From positions 95,645 to 159,644 of the forward strand of contig CAXXHY010000063.1 in NCBI GenBank assembly GCA_963667575.2: a stretch of 64,000 bases of DNA, read 5' to 3'. A program made the position numbers and the translations under genes. Below are positions 58,327 to 64,000 of the stretch, piece after piece. This DNA comes from G963665495 sp963667575 (lineage in GTDB: Bacteria > Desulfobacterota > Desulfovibrionia > Desulfovibrionales > Desulfovibrionaceae). Every line of letters starts with the position of its first letter. The first letter of the stretch is position 1. The notes beneath the pieces are model-generated. The model made no database searches. It was not told where the DNA came from and saw only the letters and a list, made by a program, of their open reading frames with translations.

Positions 58327-58773
58327 TTATTTGTATCCTGAAATAATGAACCAGTATCCACCGTCGGGGGCCGCTTCATACATGGTCACCTTGACGTGGA
58401 AAATACCGCTCCATTCGGGTTCGTACAACACTTCGGCCTGGGGGCCCCGTTCGTTGTTTGCGGCAACGAGTTGCCAGTTTTCGTCATAAACCCAGACTTC
58501 CATGGCGAATACGCTGTCGTCACCGGCGGTGTAGAAAAAATATTCATTGCCGACAGATAGTTGCGTGTCGAAATAATAGGACTCGCCCTGCATCAGTTTC
58601 CCAACCTGGAGCTCGTCCCTGATTTTGAAGCCGTCCTTGCTGTACACGTCCATGGCCTCGTATGCCAGTTCCTTAACCTCGACCCGACCGGCCTCGGCAA
58701 CGGAAACAAACGAGACTAGCAGGAGAATTGCCAAGAGCGGCAGCGTGCGAATGACTCCTCGATGCATGAGCAT
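58327..58773 (-). CDS. Small exported protein, operon partner of the transporter
   Basis: 148 residues. Signal peptide TLPLLAILLLVSFVSVAEA, then a beta-rich mature part with YYFDTQLSVGNEYFFYTAGD, EVWVYDENWQL and HVKVTMYEA, like the jelly-roll or pre-peptidase C-terminal folds. Not a known family to me. The start overlaps the upstream stop (TAATG), so the two are translationally coupled. A second ATG two codons further on is also possible. Probably periplasmic. Confidence 0.75.
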   Translation of the reverse strand: MLMHRGVIRTLPLLAILLLVSFVSVAEAGRVEVKELAYEAMDVYSKDGFKIRDELQVGKLMQGESYYFDTQLSVGNEYFFYTAGDDSVFAMEVWVYDENWQLVAANNERGPQAEVLYEPEWSGIFHVKVTMYEAAPDGGYWFIISGYK

Positions 58774-59573
58774 TACCCCTTTTCTATGGTCTCAATCAGC
58801 TCGGAACTGATTTCATACAATTTGTTGACATTTTCCGGAGGGATAGGCTGTTTGTAGCCAACGTTTACCAGCTTGTCGATTTCAGGAAGTTTGTCCATCA
58901 ACAGTTTCACAGCAGGGGTATCCTGTGCCTTGGGCTCGATCTTGGCCAGACGATCTGAAAAGTATTGGACAAGTCTTGGTTGATACAGGATGGACGAGGC
59001 TCGCTCGGAATATTTTTGTTTCAGGATCTTGGTGGTTGCTCGTAGTCCTTCCAACCAGCCGCCGGCACTGACAAGCAGGGCGATGTCTTTGTCTCCCATG
59101 CGGTTCATTTCCTGCACCACATCTTCCCGCAGGGAATCCAGCTCACGGTGCAATTTGTCCCATTCGCCGCGTTTTGAGAGATCCTTAAAGGTGTCGCCCT
59201 TGCGCAGAATGGCTTCTTTTACCAGAAGTTCTTCGGCCAGGGTGAGGATGACGACGATCATGTCGCCGAGTTTTTCCTTGTCTTTGGCCTGAATGGCCAG
59301 AAAACCGTCGGCAGAGCGTACGCCTAGGTTCAATGCGCGCAGGTAGTCGTTGTCGTAATCATATTTGTTGCTGAAGGATGCAGTGTCATTCCATTTTGTC
59401 TCGCCCATTTTGTCCAGCGCGACAAAAATTTCAGAGGGAGATGGCAGAAGCAGGTTTTCAGCAAATTTGTCTTTTTCTCCAGGAGTCAGGGTCCCTTGTG
59501 CGGCGGAAACAGCCGTTGCAAAAGCCAGAATGGCCAAGCAGGGTAGAGTCAGATACTTGAGCAAGGATTTCAT
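58773..59573 (-). CDS. Exported helical protein, first gene of the transporter operon
   Basis: 266 residues. Signal peptide TLPCLAILAFATAVSAA, mature part predicted fully helical (KDKEKLGDMIVVILTLAEELLVKEA, DIALLVSAGGWLEGLRATTKIL). The ATG has an optimal GGAGGA site five bases upstream. No catalytic motif is seen; it could be a periplasmic binding or structural partner. Coupled to the next gene. Confidence 0.75.
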   Translation of the reverse strand: MKSLLKYLTLPCLAILAFATAVSAAQGTLTPGEKDKFAENLLLPSPSEIFVALDKMGETKWNDTASFSNKYDYDNDYLRALNLGVRSADGFLAIQAKDKEKLGDMIVVILTLAEELLVKEAILRKGDTFKDLSKRGEWDKLHRELDSLREDVVQEMNRMGDKDIALLVSAGGWLEGLRATTKILKQKYSERASSILYQPRLVQYFSDRLAKIEPKAQDTPAVKLLMDKLPEIDKLVNVGYKQPIPPENVNKLYEISSELIETIEKG

Positions 59574-59798
59574 TCAGGTCCTCCTTAAATTGGAACAGCC
59601 TTGGACAGCTCTTTGAATTCTCCATCAAAATAAAATGAGACAGAGCAAAGCGAACCTAAGCTAAATCCCGGCAGTTTTCAATGGCATGTTCCAGGGATTC
59701 TTCATTGAGGCGTGCAAATATGGCCTTGAATGTTTTCTCATGGCTTTTATGTATCTTCTGCTGTATATTGACACTAAAATTATAGCAAGGAGAAAAGC

Positions 59799-60788
59799 AT
59801 GCGCAAAGTACGCTGGGGAGTGCTGGGAACGGCAAAAATAGCACGTACGATTGTCATCCCGGCCATGCAAAAGGGCACTTTTTGTTCAGTTGAGGCCATT
59901 GGTTCGCGTTCCGAAGAGAAGGCCAGGCATGCAGCTGCGTTGCTGGGCATTCCCAAAGCATACGATAGCTATGAAGCAGTGCTTGAAGATGAGGATATAG
60001 ATGCAGTCTATATCCCGCTTCCAAACCATCTGCATGTTCCCTGGGCACTGAAGGCGTTGGAAGCGGGTAAACATGTGCTTTGTGAAAAACCTCTGGCGCT
60101 TTCCTCGGATCAGGCGCAGGAATTGGCGGACGCCGCGGCCAGGTATCCAGAGCTGAAGGTCATGGAGGCCTTCATGTACCGGCATCACCCGCAATGGCAG
60201 GAAGCGCTGCGTATCGTGCAAAACGGCGGCGTGGGGGAACTCCTGACAATTCAGTCCTTTTTTTCCTACTATAATGCGGACAGTGAAAATATCCGCAACA
60301 TTGCCTCGGCCGGCGGAGGCGGATTGATGGATATCGGGTGCTATTGCATTTCCTTGTCCCGATTCATATTTGAAGCCGAACCGCAGAGTTGCTGCGCATT
60401 CATGAACAAGGATTCGAATTTCGATACCGACAGGCTGTTTAGTGGACTCATGGATTTCGGAGGCAGGATAGCCAGTTTTACCTGTTCCACCCAGCTCTCT
60501 CCGTATCAACGCGTAAATATTCTTGGAACAAAAGGACGGCTTGAATTGCGGATTCCTTTCAATGCGCCCAATGATCTGCCCTGTTTGATGGATCATCAGC
60601 AGCCCGGCGGCACATGGACACAACATTTTGAAATTTGCGATCAATATACGATTCAGGGTGATCTGTTCGCAAAGTCCATTCTGGACAATACGCGCGTACC
60701 TGTTCCTTTGACGGATGCCGTGAACAACATGAAGGTGCTGGAAGATCTTTTGCGGGCCGCGGAATGTACCGCCTGGGTCTCTTGCTGA
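59799..60788 (+). CDS. Gfo/Idh/MocA-family oxidoreductase
   Basis: 329 residues. Rossmann segment GVLGTAKIARTIVIPAM at residues 8-24, the NAD-binding and catalytic CEKPLALS at 94-101, and the alpha-beta C-terminal domain with GGGLMDIGCYCISLSRFI. The family oxidises or reduces sugars and cyclitols; the substrate is not given by the sequence, and the neighbours do not help. A strong AAGGAG precedes the ATG. It is divergent from the transporter operon and followed at about 80 bases by the YkgJ gene. Confidence 0.87.
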   Translation: MRKVRWGVLGTAKIARTIVIPAMQKGTFCSVEAIGSRSEEKARHAAALLGIPKAYDSYEAVLEDEDIDAVYIPLPNHLHVPWALKALEAGKHVLCEKPLALSSDQAQELADAAARYPELKVMEAFMYRHHPQWQEALRIVQNGGVGELLTIQSFFSYYNADSENIRNIASAGGGGLMDIGCYCISLSRFIFEAEPQSCCAFMNKDSNFDTDRLFSGLMDFGGRIASFTCSTQLSPYQRVNILGTKGRLELRIPFNAPNDLPCLMDHQQPGGTWTQHFEICDQYTIQGDLFAKSILDNTRVPVPLTDAVNNMKVLEDLLRAAECTAWVSC

Positions 60789-60865
60789 GCAGGCCGGCTA
60801 ATGATATCTTCCCGCGTTGTTCACTAAATTTTTACAAGTCTTAGGAATTAGTGTAGGGAAAAATA

Positions 60866-61351
60866 ATGCAATCGCAACAAGGGGGCCATGGCCCCAATAC
60901 CGATAATGCCGTGGCTTTCGAATGCAAGCGGTGCGGACATTGCTGCCAGGGGAAAGGGGGCATAGTTCTGCGGGAAACAGATGTGGAACGTTTGGCCGCT
61001 CATTTACAAATGGATGCCGATGCCTTTCTGCAAAAATATACGGAAAACCCTCATGGAAAACCGCTTATTATCGTGGGTGATGACGACTTCTGCATTTTTT
61101 TCGAGCAGGGGAAGGGGTGCTCCGTCCACACGGCCAAGCCGGATGTTTGCAGAGCCTGGCCATTCTTCCGAGGTAATCTGATTGACGAGACCAGCTGGGA
61201 AATGGCTTCCGGCTACTGTCCAGGAATCGTACTGGCGGCCGGACATAAGGCATTCGCAGCCGAAGGTCTGGCCTGGTTGCGCGGGAATGGCTTGCTTGAG
61301 CCTGAAAAGGATGCCATCGCCCGTGCTCTTGGTCTGGACCTTGAATCTTGA
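60866..61351 (+). CDS. YkgJ-family cysteine cluster protein
   Basis: 161 residues, cytoplasmic. CKRCGHCCQG near residue 20, CIFFEQGKGC SVH and DVCRAWPFF, and a further Cys in SGYCPGI form the zinc- or iron-binding cluster of the family (UPF0153). Function is not established. It precedes the J-domain gene by 20 bases, so the two are probably one unit, hinting at chaperone-linked metal or iron-sulfur work. Confidence 0.87.
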   Translation: MQSQQGGHGPNTDNAVAFECKRCGHCCQGKGGIVLRETDVERLAAHLQMDADAFLQKYTENPHGKPLIIVGDDDFCIFFEQGKGCSVHTAKPDVCRAWPFFRGNLIDETSWEMASGYCPGIVLAAGHKAFAAEGLAWLRGNGLLEPEKDAIARALGLDLES

Positions 61352-61370
61352 TTGATAAAGAGGCCGGCGC

Positions 61371-62195
61371 ATGCAACTCAAAGATTGCTACCGCCTCCTG
61401 AAGGTTAAGGAAGGCGCCGGACTTGAAGATGTAAAAAAGTCCTACCGTGCACTGGCTTTTCAGTTGCACCCCGATCTGAATCCAGGTGATCCGCAGGCAG
61501 CCAAACGTTTTCAGCAGGTCAATGAGGCCTATGTAATCCTCAAACGGCATCTGGAAGAAAGCGGCGGCAACGGCAGCCGCAGGACAGAATCCTCTGCAGG
61601 CAAAAGCGAATTCGACAAACGGGCCAGAGATGGCTTCGAACAACAACGTCGCGCCCAGAAAAAAGCCAGACAAGACGCCGAGAAACAGAAACAGCAGGAG
61701 CGGACCCGCCGCGCTGCTTCTGCCGCCTACAAAGCGCATCCCAACGAACAGGACGTGTTGCAGGATATTCTCAAGGATCCATTCGCGCGGCAGGTGTTTG
61801 AAGATATTTACAGCCAGATCCGCACCGGAAAACGAGCCAAGGACGTCATCCGGCCCGTAAAGCCCAAGGCCAAAAAAAAGCTCCAGTTCGAATGGGGAGA
61901 GCACAAGGTCGACATGGACCTGACGGACGGCTTGTGGAGCGGTACCAAAAACTGGTTTCGCAGCTGGATGGATGACGAACAGGACGTGTATCTGCCGTCC
62001 GGGATTTTACGTCCGGGCAGCAAGATTCGCCTGAAGGTGAGCCAGGGCTGGTCCGGCAAGGCCATGGCCGTGGACGTCAGCCTTCCCCCCGACTATGTCG
62101 TGGGACGCCCCATCCGCCTGAAGGGGCTGGGACGAAAATTCGGCCCCTGGATTGGCGATTTGTACGTACGCTTGCATATCAAAACCGGCGCCTGA
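61371..62195 (+). CDS. J-domain protein with short DnaJ-like C-terminal domain
   Basis: 274 residues. J domain at 1-60 with YRALAFQLHPDLNPGDP, that is an HPD motif for stimulating DnaK. The middle is a charged Lys/Arg/Gln-rich linker (EKQKQQERTRR). The C-terminal 60 residues (GSKIRLKVSQGWSGK, VVGRPIRLKGLGRKFG) resemble a shortened DnaJ peptide-binding domain; there is no zinc-finger. A specialised co-chaperone. Start after GAGG. Confidence 0.82.
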   Translation: MQLKDCYRLLKVKEGAGLEDVKKSYRALAFQLHPDLNPGDPQAAKRFQQVNEAYVILKRHLEESGGNGSRRTESSAGKSEFDKRARDGFEQQRRAQKKARQDAEKQKQQERTRRAASAAYKAHPNEQDVLQDILKDPFARQVFEDIYSQIRTGKRAKDVIRPVKPKAKKKLQFEWGEHKVDMDLTDGLWSGTKNWFRSWMDDEQDVYLPSGILRPGSKIRLKVSQGWSGKAMAVDVSLPPDYVVGRPIRLKGLGRKFGPWIGDLYVRLHIKTGA

Positions 62196-62228
62196 TTCCC
62201 CCCCTTTTAGAGCAGCCCCCCGAACCAG

Positions 62229-64000
62229 CTAGTTGCTGGGAACGAATTCGTGCAGCAGTTCCTTGGCCATGAGCGCATTGACGGGTTTGGAAAATAAAAA
62301 TCCCTGGCCATTATTGCAACTCACCGAACGTAACTGGTTGACGTGTTCTTCCTTTTCTATGCCTTCGGCAACAACCTCTATGCCCAGACTTTTTCCAAGG
62401 TCCACAATGGTACGGACAATTTCCGGATTGTGGGGTGTGTTTTCATTGCCGCTGATGAATGAACGGTCGATTTGAGCACATCTATCGGGAATTGCTGCAG
62501 ATAGCTCAGAGATGAGTATCCTGTTCCAAAGTCGTCGATGGCCATGAGGACGCCAAGTATTTTGAGCTTTTCCAGAATCTGCTGTGACGCCCGTGCGTCT
62601 TTCATTACAGCGCTTTCTGTGATTTCCAGACGCAGGTTGCGTGGGTTTATGCCGCTGTCTTGAATGGTCCGGGTAATGAAATCGACCAGGTCGGGCTGCA
62701 TGAACTGTTTGCCGGAAATATTCACACTCATGTAGGTGTGCTCCAGTCCCGGAATGTCATTTTGCCATTGTGCCAGTTGATTGCATGCTTCCTGCAGCAC
62801 CCATTTGCCCATCTGGATGATCAGGCCGGTCTCTTCGGCCAGAGGGATGAATTCTCCGGGATTGACGAATCCGCGCGAAGGGCTGTTCCAGCGTATCAGG
62901 GCTTCGAAACCTTTGATGCTGCGGCCTTCCAATGAGATGATGGGCTGATAGAAGAGTTCGAATTCATTATTGATGAGTCCCTTTCGGAGTTCGGTCTCCA
63001 GCTGCATTTCTTCGCTTACCTGGCTGTGCATACGCTTGTTGAAGACCCGCAGGCAGTCTTTGCCCTGATCCTTGGCCCGGTACATCGCGATGTCGGCGTC
63101 CCTGATGATTTTTTCGGGCGTGTCGTAGTAGGCTGTTTTCAGCACAATGCCGACACTGGCGCTGCTGCTGACCTCATAGCCTTCCAGATCAAAGGGCTCG
63201 CGAAGCACAGCCATGATCCGGCGTGCAACCTTGATGACCTCGCGGGAAGAGGCGAATTCTTCCAGCAATACGCCGAATTCGTCGCCACCCAGCCGAGCGA
63301 GGGTATCCATGGAGCGGATGCAGCTTTCCATACGCCGGGAAACTTCCTTGAGGAACAAATCACCGGCAGGGTGTCCCAGGCTGTCGTTGATCCATTTGAA
63401 CCGGTCCAGATCCAGGAGCATGGCCGCAAAGGTATAGTTTTCGCGGCGTTCCGAACGGGCTATGGCCCGGTTCAGGCGCTCGGTAAACAGGATGCGGTTG
63501 GGGAGCCCGGTCAGAGCGTCGTGGAACGCACGATGCGAAAGTTCCTGTTCGTAGGCTTTCTGTTGTGAAATATCCTGGTAAATGTAGTAGATGCCTTCCA
63601 CTTTCCCATCATATACAATGGGCGATCCCACCAGAAAAACCGGGACCAGGGTTTGATCCTTGCGCTGACGCGTGGTTTCCTTGGTGATGGATCTGCCACC
63701 GATGATGGTCTTGTTGATGGTAACCGCCTCATTCATCAAATCCTTGGGAACGATAAACCGGCGGTTCTTTTTGCCCACAATTTCATCAATGCTGTATCCG
63801 AACAGGGATTCATAGCCCTGGTTGGCCTCGACAATGTCGCAGCTCATGTCTATGCGGACAATGGCCAGGGGCGAACTTTCGAACAACTGCCGGAAATGGG
63901 CATCCTTGATACGCAGGGCTTCCTGGGCGAGGATCCTCTCCGTGATATCGATGACCCGCCCTTCATAAAGAATTATATCTCCGGAAGCATCGCGGACTGC
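62229..64000 (-). CDS. PAS-GGDEF-EAL signalling protein (one frameshift, cut by window edge)
   Basis: The right edge cuts the N-terminus. In the window a partial PAS end (ILYEGRVIDITER), a second PAS (FESSPLAIVRIDMSCDIVEA), a GGDEF domain with LARLGGDEFGVLLEE and an EAL domain with FEALIRWNSP and FDFG-type IDDFGTGYSSLSYLQ are read in order. After PIDVLK one A is missing (three instead of four), so the frame is lost at about 62467; the restored reading is IDRSFISGNENTPHN, VAEGIEKEEH and ends LLHEFVPSN. The EAL part looks complete and should degrade cyclic di-GMP, while the GGDEF part keeps its active site. Both activities are possible. Confidence 0.85.

Noticed and set aside
59656..59844. Minus-strand frame ending KSHEKTFKAIFARLNEESL in the spacer before the Gfo/Idh gene
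   Set aside because: The tail looks protein-like but no start with ribosome site exists and the upstream part overlaps the oxidoreductase start; it could at best be a remnant.
1..64000. CRISPR array, insertion sequence or prophage
   Set aside because: I found no regular direct repeats, terminal inverted repeats with transposase, integrase or phage structural gene.

Overview
The window looks like a chromosomal segment of a sulfate-reducing deltaproteobacterium, most likely order Desulfovibrionales. This is inferred from gene content and order: acpS-nnr-CBS-tsaE-lysC-cimA, a cytochrome b/Rieske/multihaem cytochrome unit, stand-alone TrpB2, and mfd-PPIase-SurA-RodZ-recO-glyQS. No species is claimed. 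GC looks close to balanced. There is no CRISPR array, insertion sequence, integrase or rRNA operon. One tRNA gene, Glu (CTC), is present.

Layout. 0-7.3 kb: surface polysaccharide block (cut-off family 2 glycosyltransferase, diguanylate cyclase, family 4 glycosyltransferase, GT2-GtrA flippase-like fusion, rmlB, rmlD). 7.5-9.9 kb: two exported proteins, IF-1, a small RRM protein and tRNA-Glu. 10.3-14.9 kb: pdxA, a hydantoinase/oxoprolinase homologue and a histone-deacetylase-fold amidohydrolase, closed by a strong terminator. 15-16.3 kb: remnant of an arylsulfatase beside an intact secreted HAD phosphatase. 16.4-20.5 kb: cytochrome b, Rieske protein and an octahaem cytochrome c with TPRs. 20.7-28.4 kb: small conserved protein, DUF401 transporter, Na/Pi symporter, secreted FGE-fold protein and a PhoU-kinase fusion. 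28.6-31.1 kb: TrpB2 and a second diguanylate cyclase. 31.2-37.1 kb, minus strand: acpS-nnr-CBS-tsaE-lysC-cimA. 37.4-51.1 kb: ugd, CheW, mfd, two PPIase-type chaperones, RodZ-like, recO, glyQ, glyS, rpsT. 51.1-59.6 kb, minus strand: REC/TPR protein, M24 peptidase, a giant ABCG-like transporter with helical and FHA-like N-terminal parts, and two small exported proteins. 59.8-64 kb: Gfo/Idh oxidoreductase, YkgJ protein, J-domain protein and a PAS-GGDEF-EAL protein that runs off the window.

A major caution is about fifteen single-base frameshifts, mostly at short homopolymers. They fall in the glycosyltransferases, rmlB, the FGE-like gene, acpS, nnr, tsaE, lysC and the EAL protein. Several of these genes are normally essential, and the reading frame is restored cleanly by one base each time, so I read most of them as sequence errors and annotate whole genes. 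The sulfatase remnant is different: most of the gene is gone, so it is a real pseudogene.

The most interesting candidates for undescribed biology are the exported protein pair plus helical/FHA-like/ABCG transporter operon, the PhoU-aminoglycoside-kinase-like fusion, the PdxA-hydantoinase-deacetylase operon, and the FGE-fold protein that lacks the catalytic cysteines and sits in the same genome as a decayed sulfatase.
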